Of a stretch of DNA of 64,000 nt, positions 46,001-55,499 are shown one piece after another. The stretch comes from Mytilisepta virgata (Eukaryota; Mollusca; Bivalvia; Mytilida; Mytilidae). Position 1 is the first letter of the stretch; every line of letters begins with the position of its first letter. Location of the stretch: positions 3,100,001 to 3,164,000 of the forward strand of contig JAPWFG010000020.1 in the NCBI GenBank assembly GCA_028015205.1, in the 5' to 3' direction. Position numbers and translations under genes: made by a program. The notes beneath the pieces are model-generated. The model was not told the origin of the DNA, did no database searches, and saw nothing but the letters and a program-made list of their open reading frames with translations.

Positions 46001-48397
46001 GGGGCTTCTTGTCGCTGTTTTCGCTGCTGCTACTGCTTTTGCTGCTTGTTGCTGTTTTCGCTGCTGCTACTGCTTTTGCTGCTTGTTGCTGTTCGTCATC
46101 GCTGCTCTTCTCTTGCTCATCGCTGTTTTTCTCTTGCTCTTTGCTGTTCATCACTACTCATGACTATACTTAGGTGCTCATTTCAGTTTTTTTGGGGCTT
46201 CTTGTCGCTGTTTTCGCTGCTGCTACTGCTTTTGCTGCTTGTTGCTGTTCGCCATCGCTGCTCTTCTCTTGCTCATCGCTGTTTTTCTCTTGCTCTTTGC
46301 TGTTCATCGCTACTCATGATGTTTGAAGCATCTATGGAAGGACTTTTATAAATAAATAAATTTATACGTATTTGTGCCACAACAAATAAAAATTCCAGTT
46401 TATCTAGAAATGTCCTATAACTGACGCTAATCCTTTGTTTTAACCTTTGTCATATATAGTGATTTTGTGTTGAGAATAAATCCATTATATACCCTTTCAG
46501 ATATTGCTGGAAAATTTTATGGGATCTTCATTTCCACGTTCTGAACATTTTGAATAAAAAATTATAAAGCGTTAATATATAGTGTTACCATCCTAAATCA
46601 AAATCCTATATTCACACACACCGTTTCGATGTTTATTCTCACAAAAAGTCATGTTTTCAAATCCAAGTTCAATTTAAATTTATCTTGTTTCATCATGTCG
46701 TAAAAAAGAAATGTGAAGTGAAGTGCTCAGCTTCAACTTAATCAATCCTTTAAACCCCTGGATTTGAGATAAATTTTTAAAGTTGAGCCTTAAAAGAAAA
46801 AAAAAATCCATTTCCAAAATAGGAACATTTTTACCATAAAAGATAGAAGTCACAAAAGTATTACAATTTCTACTTCTGGTTTATTTTACAGAATACAAGT
46901 GTTCCATGTTGTAGAACACACAGGTGAAGGCGGGCAGACACTTCTTGTTGATGGATTTTATGCTGCAGAAAAGCTAAGAAAAGAATTTCCAGATTCATTT
47001 GATGCGTTAAGTAAATATATAATCCCACACGAATACTATGATGAAGAGAGGCATATAAAAACCTTGGCAACTGTATTAACAACGCATCCGGCAACACAAG
47101 ATCTTATAAGTATAAGGTTTGTGATATCACTTAGTCAAGGTCAGATCTAAATTTTGTTGTGGGTTATGACGGCAGATATTACATAAAATCATTTGTGAAC
47201 AAATTATCCTCAGGGTTATTTTTTTCATGGATAATCGTTTCCTCAATACATGTCTTGAGTGGTTAGTGCTCTTATGTTCTTTTTTTGTACTTGGTTATGT
47301 TTATATTTATATTTTATCCAAATTTACGCTGAATAACCAAGTGACAGGGCAACAGAAGAGGATTAGTGAAATTTGCCAAACTTATAAAACCATCTGTATC
47401 AAATCAGACTATCCTGACTCTCTGGTGTGTTTATGTTTCTTTTTTGTGCTCTTATGTTCTTTTTTTGTACTTGGTTATGTTTATATTTATATTTTATCCA
47501 AATTTGTGATAAATGGAATCAGGAATACTTATGAAAAAAGCGGAAGACGTGCGTTTGCTTTTTATCAAGTGAAATACTACTGTAATATTGACCACTCTGA
47601 ACTTAAAAGGTAAAAACCCATCAACAGAGGTATCAATACTTAAAATATGTTCTTTTACTGCAGATATGAAATAAAACCTATAAAAAATGACCTTTGTTGA
47701 ATTCGAAACTGCAGCTAACTTACATGTATGGTGTAGTCTTGTACATAGATATTTATAATAATGCTTGAAATAAATTTTATTTGTAATGCAGTTGAAACAA
47801 AAGAAATCATTTTTTTGTCTTTTAAATATCAATTCCAGGATTAATTGGTCAATCATCACCCGAATAGCGCTCTAAAGTAAACATCAGTGAACAGTGAATA
47901 TGAACCGTCCCAATGAAGATTCAGTTTTTTGGCTTGTTTTATTTTCGTGCATGTTTACTGTGATTTTGCAATTTGAATTCAATTCAGGATTTGTATGTTT
48001 CTATTTTTTTTAATAACTAATTCGTAATACTTATAATTGGATACTTCTTTTGAGAAATGTGCTTCAAGTTTTAGTTAACTGTTTTAAATTTGCATTCACT
48101 GTGCAGTTAATTTTATTTTTCAGGTATAATCGATATGATAGGGCAACCTTGAACACGTTGTCTGTGGACAATATTAGGAACTTTTATGAAAGTTACGACA
48201 GGCTTAGTAAAAAAATTACAAACCCGGAAAATGAATATTGGATAAAATTACAACCAGATATGGTTTTGTTTGTTGACAACTGGAGAGTGCTCCATGGAAG
48301 ATCTGGTTTTACTGGAAAACGACATGTGAGTGGATATTACTTGCCTCGTGATGACTGGATTTCGCGAGCTCGGATTTTTGGATTGCTGAATACATAA
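39595..48397 (+). CDS. TMLHE: Trimethyllysine dioxygenase, mitochondrial (copy 1, five coding exons)
   Basis: Fe(II)/2-oxoglutarate dioxygenase that hydroxylates N6-trimethyl-lysine, the first step of carnitine synthesis in mitochondria. Exons: 39595-40006, 44129-44349, 44894-45069, 46892-47116, 48124-48397. They sum to 1308 nt, 435 residues plus stop, close to the roughly 420 residues of animal TMLHE. All introns are GT-AG and phases agree (1, 0, 2, 2). Order of parts: a basic, Arg-rich N-terminus of about 50 residues that looks like a mitochondrial presequence; the N-terminal WLRDHCRCEQC cysteine motif of the butyrobetaine/trimethyllysine hydroxylase family; the HxD iron ligands in GAHTDNTYF (exon 3); LLVDGFYAA (exon 4); and the distal His in DNWRVLHGR (exon 5). 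The DGFYAA and RYNRYDRA segments fit TMLHE better than its paralogue BBOX1. A second copy follows head to tail. Start chosen at the first Met after the acceptor at 39588. Confidence 0.93.
40283..42021. mobile_element. Foldback element with 10-bp flanking direct repeat (MULE-like), in TMLHE intron 1
   Basis: The ends are inverted copies: ACGTGTGAAACGTTGCA on the left (about 40286) and its complement ending at 42021. Outside stands ATATCCTACT at both 40273-40282 and 42022-42031, a 10-bp direct repeat. The arms are long (left about 1.0 kb, right about 0.5 kb); the inner halves, near 41045-41280 and 41535-41780, are nearly identical complements, and the loop is about 250 bp. The left arm is longer because of a 21-bp minisatellite that has only a few units in the right arm. 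Long arms and a 9-11 bp duplication are typical of Mutator-like elements. No transposase was found. Confidence 0.85.
40428..40995. repeat. 21-bp minisatellite, about 27 units
   Basis: The unit is ATTCATTCATAAAATCCAAAT with variants (ATTGATTCATA, ATTCATTCGTA, AAAATCAAAAT). Because the period is a multiple of three, long frames stay open on both strands, including a 197-codon minus frame of a seven-residue repeat (such as NEYLDFM) and two plus frames. These are judged artefacts of the repeat. Confidence 0.95.
42330..43190 (+). pseudogene. LINE polymerase C-terminal relic in TMLHE intron 1
   Basis: The region around 42390-42470 reads LKYQVSRKVMINIYFSFIRP and ILEYGDIVWG, the block that follows the polymerase in jockey/CR1-type LINEs (compare LSRSNLEKLYLVYIRPIFEY at about 13000). 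Further blocks follow in shifting frames: RLWNQLPVSTRSNQR near 42800 and a decayed Cys/His segment (NSNEHFLRHHYSYL) near 42940. Stops and frame shifts are numerous, so it is an old copy, much more decayed than the LINE at 12 kb. Confidence 0.7.
44129..44349 (+). CDS. TMLHE: TMLHE copy 1, exon 2
   Basis: Acceptor TTTTTTAG at 44128. It encodes KDGHITSYSVNWLIQNTYH through KFGFSIVSG, the junction between the N-terminal domain and the double-stranded beta-helix fold. Ends on a complete codon with donor GTAAGT at 44350. The matching exon in copy 2 has the same 221-nt length. Confidence 0.93.
44894..45069 (+). CDS. TMLHE: TMLHE copy 1, exon 3 with HxD iron site
   Basis: Acceptor at 44893. It encodes VEQNHNGTLEVSKRI, METFYGHSWQFTTDM and LGAHTDNTYFSSPS. 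His and Asp of AHTD are two of the three Fe(II) ligands. Donor GTAAGT at 45070, leaving a split Gly codon. Confidence 0.93.
45150..45482 (+). promoter_or_regulatory. Dense cluster of ETS-, CRE- and NRF1-like motifs in TMLHE intron 3
   Basis: Within about 330 bp are at least three TGACGTCA palindromes (45163, 45199 and 45289), several CCGGAAGT or close variants, and ATGCGCATGCGCA at 45235. The sequence is GC-richer than its surroundings and partly tandem (period about 123 bp, seen from GACCCGGATGTGTCG at two places). These words equal the consensus sites of ETS, CREB/ATF and NRF1 factors in animals, so a promoter-like role is possible. The motifs may also simply be the internal repeat of an unknown element, and no function is shown. 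Confidence 0.45.
45483..46325 (+). repeat. Pyrimidine-rich GCT/TCT tandem repeat
   Basis: Five to six imperfect units of about 125-190 bp, each with CATGACTATACT, GTGCTCATTTCAGTTTTTT and many GCTGTT/GCTCTT words. Nearly all of one strand is C, T and G, so frames rich in Leu, Ser, Cys and Phe stay open in all three plus frames. These frames (45438-46351) are not considered genes. Confidence 0.9.
46892..47116 (+). CDS. TMLHE: TMLHE copy 1, exon 4
   Basis: Acceptor TTTTACAG at 46884-46891. It encodes IQVFHVVEHTGEGGQT, LLVDGFYAAEKL and IPHEYYDEE. The GGxTLLVDGFYAA block is the strongest TMLHE signature in the gene. The donor is GTTTGT at 47117, the only one of the gene that is not GTAAGT. Confidence 0.92.
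47267..47505 (+). repeat. Local direct repeats in TMLHE intron 4
   Basis: A 59-60 bp segment starting GTGCTCTTATGTTC occurs at 47267-47326 and again at 47447-47505. Between them lies the sequence that also follows the stop codon of this gene. The 128-codon frame across the region is a by-product. Confidence 0.85.
47326..47476 (+). repeat. 151-bp segment identical to the start of the 3' UTR
   Basis: It begins ACGCTGAATAACCAAGTGAC and ends TTTTTTGTACTTGGTT. I see no difference from 48398-48548, which starts directly after the stop codon of this gene. Confidence 0.9.
48124..48397 (+). CDS. TMLHE: TMLHE copy 1, exon 5 with distal iron ligand
   Basis: Acceptor TTTTTCAG at 48116-48123. It encodes YNRYDRATLNTL, NPENEYWIKLQPDMVLF, DNWRVLHGRSGFTG and GYYLPRDDW, ending ARIFGLLNT. 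The His of VLHGR is the third Fe(II) ligand, and a following Arg is expected to hold 2-oxoglutarate. Stop TAA at 48395-48397. Confidence 0.93.
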
Positions 48398-48548
48398 ACG
48401 CTGAATAACCAAGTGACAGGGCAACAGAAGAGGATTAGTGAAATTTGCCAAACTTATAAAACCATCTGTATCAAATCAGACTATCCTGACTCTCTGGTGT
48501 GTTTATGTTTCTTTTTTGTGCTCTTATGTTCTTTTTTTGTACTTGGTT
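48398..48548 (+). repeat. 3' UTR start, identical to part of intron 4
   Basis: First 151 bp after the stop codon, a perfect copy of 47326-47476. Downstream the sequence passes into the dispersed repeat also found at 3325-3560. Confidence 0.9.
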
Positions 48549-48821
48549 CTGTCAGTTGGGTAGCGTTGATATGATTGGTATGTCATTGTTGACCTTTCTT
48601 GTTATCAATTTTGTCGTTTATTAGTATGCTTCGATTGTTATAAGGTTGTATCATGAATGTTAGATAACATTCCTTGTCCTAGATTTAACTTTATGTTTTA
48701 TTTTGTTCATTATGATGACGAAGGTTTTGAAGGCAGATACTGGTAACAGCCAGTCATACAGGGTAATCTGTGATATTTTGATGATTTTAGTCACAACAAA
48801 CAGAACTGTGAAAATTCTTTT

Positions 48822-49743
48822 TTATGCCTCGCCTGTAAAGCATGCTGGGCATATAGTTTTTCGGTCTGTGCGTCCGTCCGTACGAGGTTAAGGTTCAGTT
48901 TTAAGGTAGTTTTTCATGAAGGAGTTATGGTATCATCCTGATACTTTTTACATGGATAGCTTGTGATATGAACAGCAGCATTTTGATGCGAAAAAGATGA
49001 TGTGCACTTGAGGTCATGGGTCATCGACTTTGAATTTCTTTATAGAATTTCAATATTAGAATCCAGGTTAAAGTTCAGGTTTAAGGTAGTTTTTCATGAA
49101 GGAGTTATGGTATCATCATGAAACTTTGTACATGGATAGCTTGTGATATGAACAGCAGTACTGTGATGAGAAACTGATACTCTGACCTTGAGGTCATGGG
49201 TCATCGACTTTTAATTTCTTTATGGAATTTCAATGTTAGAATCCAGGTTAAGGTTCAGGATTAAGGTACAACGTAGTTTTTCATGAAGGAGATGTGGTAT
49301 CAATATGAAAATTTGTACATGGATAGCTTGTGTGATAGAAACAGCAGCATTTTGATGCGAAACGGATGCTCTGACCTTAAGGTCATGGATCATCGACTTT
49401 GAATTTCTTTATGGAATTTCAATATTAGAATCCAGGTTAAGGTTCAGGTTTAAGGTAGTTTTTCATGAAGGAATTATGGTATCATCATGAAACTTTAGCT
49501 TGTAATATGAACAGCAGCATTTGATGCGAAAAGAATGCTGTGACCTTGAGTTCATGAGTCATCGACTTTGAATTTCTATATAGAATTTCAATATTAGAAG
49601 CCCGGTTAAGGTTCAGGTTGAAGGTAGTTTTTCATGAAGTACTGAGAGATAGCATTTCATCTACCCTATCGTTGGGGACTTCAAAGTCAATATACAAATG
49701 TAATTCTATTTACTAAATACTTACATCACTGGCGGGGCATTTA
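48822..49743 (+). mobile_element. Tandem-core element, family C
   Basis: The ends are inverted: ATGCCTCGCC at the left (about 48824) and GGCGGGGCAT at the right (49731-49740). The core has about four and a half units of 175-190 bp starting with AGGTTAAGGTTCAGGTTTAA and holding GGTCATGGGTCATCGACTTT. The CGTCCGTCCGT stretch after the head resembles that of family B. No coding capacity. Confidence 0.75.
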
Positions 49744-51082
49744 GCGTCTATTGGACACATATATACTTGTTTAGCAAAGTTACACCACGTTAACATTGAA
49801 AAACGTGTTGATATTTAATTGTGTTTACATTGAAAAAGGTTGATGTTTTTGTTATCAGATGACAATTTTGAACAAATATTCACAAATTACCAATGTATTT
49901 TATTAACATTCAATTAATGATTCACAGTTCTCTCGATATTAAAATAATTGTATAATTGCCCTTTCAAGACACTATATGTCTGTCATCTTTCATAGTATAT
50001 TTTGTTATGTTGAATAAACAATATGAAAAAGAGTAGATTTGGCGTTCTTGTTTATAAAAAATTGTAGATCTACGAGGTGTATAAGGATTTTTTATGGTCA
50101 TAATTCAGAAAACTTGTAAGTTTTCTTGATATATATATATATAGTTTCTGTTCACTTGTTTTGACAGATCACTCGAAATGCAATAAAGGTAGCAGTGTCT
50201 GATGTAGCGACGGTGCAACCACTCAAATCACAGCCGCAACTAAATACAATAATGTTAATCCTTAAGATCATGATATTTGTTTTTTTCTCTAACTAAACTC
50301 TTCAATCTGACAAAATGTTGGTTCACCGCACCTCTGATCACGTGTTACAAATGTTAGTGCAGTAAAATACAAGTATTGAACTGACATTAAATGTCGTGCT
50401 AGTATAGAGAGGTAAGCAAACTTTTCATGATAGTTTGGTATTATGAGCATTATAACTGTTAATTTTTATTAATTTTATTAAAGTATAAAAAGAGAAAATT
50501 CTAAATATTTTTTTAATTGTATAAGATATTTAAGAACATTTAGTTTAATACAGATTTGTATTCCAACACATGAATGCCACAGACAGAAAGGTATATGAAG
50601 TCAATGGAAATTGAAAAAAAATCACTTTTTTAAAAGTTGTATATAACTGTGTTGTTTTTTGTAAGGTTTTTGTAATGTTTTGTTGTATGGTCTATTGAAC
50701 TAAACAATGTATTTGATTCAATTACGAGGTAGTCCAAATACTCAGTAGGTGGTTGGGTCGCAACAAAGCAGAATTATTTTGATTTATAGAAACATGTCCC
50801 TTACTCTTACATGAGATGTATCGATCTTACATCTCTACTTTAAATGGGTTGTTTTCCCCAATACATTAAAATTGGTTATATAGACTGTGACAAGGTCTAC
50901 CTGTGGAATGTAGCGACAGATATGATCGAGTTTTATGGATGAACGGTTTATATTATATATACATTTGAGAAATCTTGGGCGTTATAAAAAAAAGTTAGAC
51001 GTTGGTCGCACGATCGAGTTACATGAGAATTCTGTACTTTCAAGGGATATGATCATTGTCAAAAAAATCTTTTCTTTAACAG
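49744..51082. other. Region between the two TMLHE copies
   Basis: AT-rich; no supported ORF. A short AT microsatellite stands at about 50129-50143. AATAAA at about 50013 could terminate copy 1, and the right end is probably a 5' UTR intron of copy 2, since an acceptor-like CTTTAACAG precedes its start codon. Confidence 0.4.
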
Positions 51083-51088
51083 CAGACT

Positions 51089-51461
51089 ATGTCCTCACTC
51101 CAAAGATCTTTAAATAGGATGTGTTTTTCCAAAGTATTACGGTGTATTAATCATACAAGACATGGGATGCAATATACTAACAAAATACAATACAACAGAA
51201 TCACCTTGGCACCATACAGACAGTACAACAAATCGTTTAATGAAAACGCAAACAGCAGAATTGAAACATACAAACATGGTATTCGTCTTAGTTCTGGTAT
51301 TTACAACATCGACCTTCCATTTGTGTGGCTTAGAGATCACTGCAGGTGTGAAAAATGTTTCAACCAGGTAACTTACCAAAGGAAAAGTGATGGAACTTCT
51401 TTGCCATCTGTCAGTCATCCAGAATCTGTTAACTTGAATGATCGTTTGTTGAACATTACTT
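51089..51461 (+). CDS. TMLHE: TMLHE copy 2, exon 1
   Basis: Start MSSLQRSLNRMCFSKVLRC after acceptor AACAG at 51082; basic presequence, then FVWLRDHCRCEKCFNQ. Donor GTAAGT at 51462. Compared with copy 1 it lacks 13 residues around the presequence border. Confidence 0.9.
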
Positions 51462-54400
51462 GTAAGTACAGTCAAACCTATGTACAAAGGGAGTCTAAGG
51501 GACGAGAAAATTGTGCCCTTTATATATAGCTTAATTTTTTTATGCTTTTACACTGTCATAAACAGTGAGTTGCTATACAGAGATGCCGTTTATAACAGGT
51601 TTAACTATATTTCTTTTTATTTTAATTCAAATGTTTTGGGTGTAGATACAGAGAACCCTTAATTGGAAGCGTTTTTTTTAACATACAAATGCATGAAAAG
51701 CCATTAATATTATATTATATTGTAATCCAGTCCAATATTCAGTGCATTAAAAATCTTCGCGATAAAAATTTAGATAGAAATGTGAGGTTTACCGAGCATT
51801 GCACACCTGTTTTACGGCAACTAAAAATAAATTGTATATTTTCTATCAATGTTCATATATTGTTTTTACCCTGCAATTATAAATTGTAGTGCGTATTTTT
51901 TAAACTGGCTATGAATATTCTTCAGTTCCACACATTTTATAGCTTGGTCGAAGTAGAATGTGAAAACGTTATACGACGTTTCCGTGAGACATTCGTGGCG
52001 TAGCTGACTGGGGTGATCGTACTCACACCCTATACATCTGCTGTCGTTGATCTGGAGACGTAACCCCAAAACCTCCCTTCCTATGGCTGAATAAACCAAT
52101 TTTGTTAAAAATTTCTCTCGCTTTAAATCCATTTCTGTTCCGGTTATTCCGTAAACGTGCTTTTGTATATGCATTCAAACTCCGACGTCATTCCTCGTCC
52201 AATAAGTGTAGAATTGGTTGAATAAGCAGTGGATGCGGGGCGCCGAACGGGACTCTTGTGGTTTTATACTCGATATTCAATTTTGTACGGACAAAAGTGA
52301 GTTTTGTTCAACAAAAATGAATTCAGTTTAACAAAATTTGTAGCATACTACACATTTAAATTTTGTCATACAAAATTATCTTTCAGTGGAGAAAAGTTAC
52401 TTTTGTCATGACAAAATTCATTTTTGTATCACAGACTTTACTTTTGTTACGTAATTTAAAAATTGGGCGACAAAAGTCAATTTTGTATGCAAATTAGTTT
52501 AGTTTGGATTCTGTGAACGAATTTGCATACAAAAGTGAGATTTTGTCACAAAATTCAATTTTGTGTTTATTTTTGTTTAGACAAAATTGAGTTTTGTTAA
52601 ACAGAAGTGAAAATTTAACACAAAAGTCAATTTTGTATGCAAATGAATTCTCTCATCGCGATTTTGTAAGAAGGCCTCTCATTGGATATAGTAACCGCGG
52701 GTCTCGTAGGTTCAAGGACACATCATATGGGTGATGCGCTATTCTGCAAAAGTAAGTATAAATACCTAATAAAGTATATATGGCAAATATAGGACATTTT
52801 ATACATAACTACACCTTATGTAAAAATCCTGGGTTTTGATTGGTTGATAGCCAGTGTATTTTTCACCAATTTACTTTTATCAAATGAATATCGTTCATTT
52901 TTAAACAGCGCCGGGGTATATGCAAAAAGGATATGTTTTTTTTACCCTCTCTGCCGTGGTATTTGCCAAAAAATACTCTATCCGACTGGACGCTTGTAAT
53001 GTCACGATCATCAATGTGTTTTATGTCACGATCATCAATGCGTTTTGTACGTTAACATTCGGTGTAATTAAACAGATATAGCATGTTCTTGAGGGGTATT
53101 TGCGAAAAATACCAGTCTTGAGAATGAATTTCCCTCGCCTTACGGCTTGCGAAATTTAACATTCTCTCGACTGGTATTTTTCGCAAATACCCCTCCTTAA
53201 CATGATATATCTGTTCAGTATTGTTTATTCTAATATGACGTCCTTCTTTGGCTTTAATGTCAACAAACCCATGTTACTTATGGGATACACGTGATTGATG
53301 CCACACTTGTCCGATATCTAGGTCGGCAGTACGGATATTTCACATATACGTGATCGGGGGCATTTCTCATTTGATAGTGACCAATCAGATGGCAGAACGG
53401 GGTTTAATTGAAATCAAAGTAACGTCACTTCCGGCCGGGTACAATGGACGAGGCACGTGATCCTCTCGGCCAATCATATTTGGAATTCGAGTACCACGTG
53501 ATCTTGACAGCCAATGAACGCGATGCCTCCTTACGGGCAGGATGCTACTAAAACGGCTAAGTAATCACATAATCAAAACCCCATGAGGAGGCTCATTTTC
53601 ATTCCTCTTTTAACGCTTTTACAACGGAATTATTTGAACTTTAGTTTGCGTTTTTTATTAGTTTAATTATACATGTGTCCTTGTGGCGTTTGTTTATTGA
53701 TATTTATTGTGAACTCCATTCACATGACTTTGTCTTTTCCTTTGACTTCGAATTTGTGGACTTTTTCCAATGTTCTGTCACTTCGGTATTATTTTTGCCG
53801 CTATTCGATATGGACATACATCAAATGGGGTTCAGAAACAAATTGTACCACCGTATGAGGTCTTCTCCCGACAATTATGTACTATGATGTATTATTACAC
53901 TAAGACCCTGCATTATATTATAAATTTCAATTACTTGAATTCGACACAGAAGTCCAAGATGGCAGCTTTTGGTTCATTGGTAAAGAAGATGAAGAACACC
54001 AATAAAAGGAGTCTCAATTTCCATGTTTTGTGTTATGTTCCAGGCTAACATGGGTTCGTTTTTCATGTACGTTAACCCTATCCGTTTTACCTCTTAATTC
54101 AAAACATTTTAAAATTAAAAAAAAATAAAGCATTATGCAAAATGTTGATTTTCTAGGGCAAGATGGTCACATTACTAGTTACAGTATTAACTGGTTGATA
54201 CAAAACACATACCACGAACATAACAAGGGCACATCAAGTAGATTTCTGTGGAACAAGGAGCTGCTTCAGAGTGTTCCTATTCCAATTGTACAGTATGAAG
54301 AATATATGGACACAGAAGAAGGTTTAAAAAGGCATCTAAGTAATATAGTAAACTTTGGATTTTCTTTAGTATCCGGGGTAAGTTGACTGAAATATAAATT

Positions 54401-54973
54401 TTAGTTTAACTCATATCAGTTTCATATGCTGGAATTCGTATTTACAGACACGGTGAATAAATTCAATTTTTATACATAATCCAGTAGAAGTTCAGATAAG
54501 AGAAAGTGTCAATAGTCAGAAGTGTTCAACGTCGAAAAAGAAGAAAATCTAACTTATAACATAACCTTTTATATTAAAAGAATAATATTGTTTATCCTAC
54601 TCCTTTGGATTATCACAGTTTCGTCTTCATACTGAATTAAGTTGAATTTAGTTTCTTTTCTGTTTTTACTTTATAAAATCATAATAAACAAAATTCTGCT
54701 TTTGTTTCATTGGGTTTCTTGTATAAATAATTTCTACCATATTTCAAAGATTTACGTATATGCTTATTTTTCATTGATACAAAAACACATTATACAGGTT
54801 GAAAGAAATCACAATGGAACCTTGGAAGTATCAAAAAGAATATGTCATTTAATGGAGACGTTTTACGGTCATTCTTGGCAATTTACAACAGACATGGCAT
54901 TTAAGGATACTGCTTACACTAATTTTGGGCTTGGTGCTCATATTGATAACACATATTTCAGTTCACCTGCAGG
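51089..54973 (+). CDS. TMLHE: Trimethyllysine dioxygenase-like, copy 2, exons 1-3 only (partial)
   Basis: Paralogue of the gene at 39595-48397, same strand, about 2.7 kb further on. Exons 51089-51461, 54157-54377 and 54798-54973 keep the same splice phases, donors (all GTAAGT) and lengths (exons 2 and 3 identical in size, exon 1 shorter by 39 nt in the presequence region). Protein identity is high, for instance YKHGIRLSSGIYNIDLPFVW is shared exactly. The iron site reads GAHIDNTYF, so the HxD pair is intact. Exons 4 and 5 are not found before the window ends; a Ty3/Gypsy element fills the next intron. The gene may continue beyond the window or be cut short, so activity is unknown. Shared intron sequence just before exon 2 (about 44000 and 54050) shows a genomic tandem duplication, not a retrocopy. 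Confidence 0.88.
51866..52174 (-). CDS. Hypothetical 102-residue ORF, antisense in copy 2 intron 1
   Basis: Reads MHIQKHVYGITGTEMDLKRE at the start and contains CIGCEYDHPSQLRHECL, a possible Cys/His metal-binding cluster. Composition is protein-like, with no simple sequence. The codon before the ATG is a stop, so the frame begins here unless spliced. I have a vague memory of similar C-x-GC-x3-HPSQ motifs in invertebrate element-associated proteins but cannot name the family. It may be a fragment of a mobile element's gene. Confidence 0.4.
   Translation of the reverse strand: MHIQKHVYGITGTEMDLKREKFLTKLVYSAIGREVLGLRLQINDSRCIGCEYDHPSQLRHECLTETSYNVFTFYFDQAIKCVELKNIHSQFKKYALQFIIAG
52270..52660. 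repeat. Array of alternating ACAAAA and TTTTGT words
   Basis: More than ten ACAAAA/TTTTGT half-sites in both directions, often as ACAAAAGTCAATTTTGT. One pair, TTTTGTATGCAAATT and AATTTGCATACAAAA, forms a 15-bp perfect inverted repeat at about 52471-52537. Together they look like a short foldback element. Confidence 0.75.
52999..53046 (+). repeat. 24-bp tandem duplication
   Basis: ATGTCACGATCATCAATG followed by TGTTTT or CGTTTT, twice in tandem with one mismatch. Confidence 0.9.
53071..53215. repeat. Palindrome of about 145 bp with arms of about 56 bp
   Basis: The left arm contains GAGGGGTATTTGCGAAAAAT and the right arm its complement. The loop (AATTTCCCTCGCC..GCGAAATT) is again partly self-complementary. 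Few mismatches. Confidence 0.9.
53216..54156. other. TMLHE copy 2 intron 1, remaining part
   Basis: Overlapping frames at 53673-54048 lie in a T-rich stretch and show no domain. The last 100 bp before exon 2 (GGTTCGTTTTTCATGTACG) are similar to copy 1 intron sequence near 43997. Confidence 0.5.
54157..54377 (+). CDS. TMLHE: TMLHE copy 2, exon 2
   Basis: Same 221-nt length as in copy 1; reads QDGHITSYSINWLIQNTYH to NFGFSLVSG. Acceptor TTTTCTAG at 54149-54156, donor GTAAGT at 54378. Confidence 0.92.
54798..54973 (+). CDS. TMLHE: TMLHE copy 2, exon 3
   Basis: Same 176-nt length as in copy 1; carries GAHIDNTYFSSPA with the HxD pair. Thr of copy 1 (HTD) is Ile here. Donor GTAAGT at 54974, after which the next exon should start with a base completing a Gly codon; none was found in the window. 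Confidence 0.92.
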
Positions 54974-55499
54974 GTAAGTTTAAAAAGTGAAAATAATTTG
55001 TGGTTATAGGGGAACAACGATGATGTCAGTCTCCATCCCCAAATTACTGACAAACAGTGTTTGGTTGAAACAAAGCAGGTCGATAATATCGATCAATGGG
55101 TTGACCTGCATACGTCCTAAATACATTGCTGGTAACATTATACTTAAAATTCCTAATTTATCTTAAAATATTTTTTCACCCAATAATGATAAAAGACATC
55201 TAGGGCACCGACCACCTACATTTATATACACATTTTGTAGTTGATATTTATTGAGTCACATCTTATAAGTACGCTGATCGTTTGTATTGAAACAAAGTTA
55301 GGGTAAGGCTAGAACTCATATATTGTAAATAATATGCATGCATTATTATTGTTTCATTACAGTACTCTAGCACTTATGTTTTACTTGTTTCTATTTCATA
55401 TTGCTCGTGTTCGTTGCGCTATTTATGAGTACTGTTACCGCGTGCGTGATTTGAGAGAGACATTTATATTACATGATGAACATTATTACAAGTTATTAT

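Noticed and set aside
45438..46351. Four to five overlapping plus-strand ORFs rich in Leu, Ser, Cys and Phe
   Set aside because: They are the same tandem repeat read in different frames; no motif, and they lie inside a TMLHE intron.
47227..47613. 128-codon ORF in TMLHE intron 4
   Set aside because: It spans a direct repeat (the same hydrophobic block appears twice) and the UTR-like duplication.
39595..54973. Identification as gamma-butyrobetaine dioxygenase (BBOX1)
   Set aside because: Same family, but the LLVDGFYAA block, the AHTDNTYF form of the iron site and the RYNRYDRA segment fit trimethyllysine dioxygenase better.
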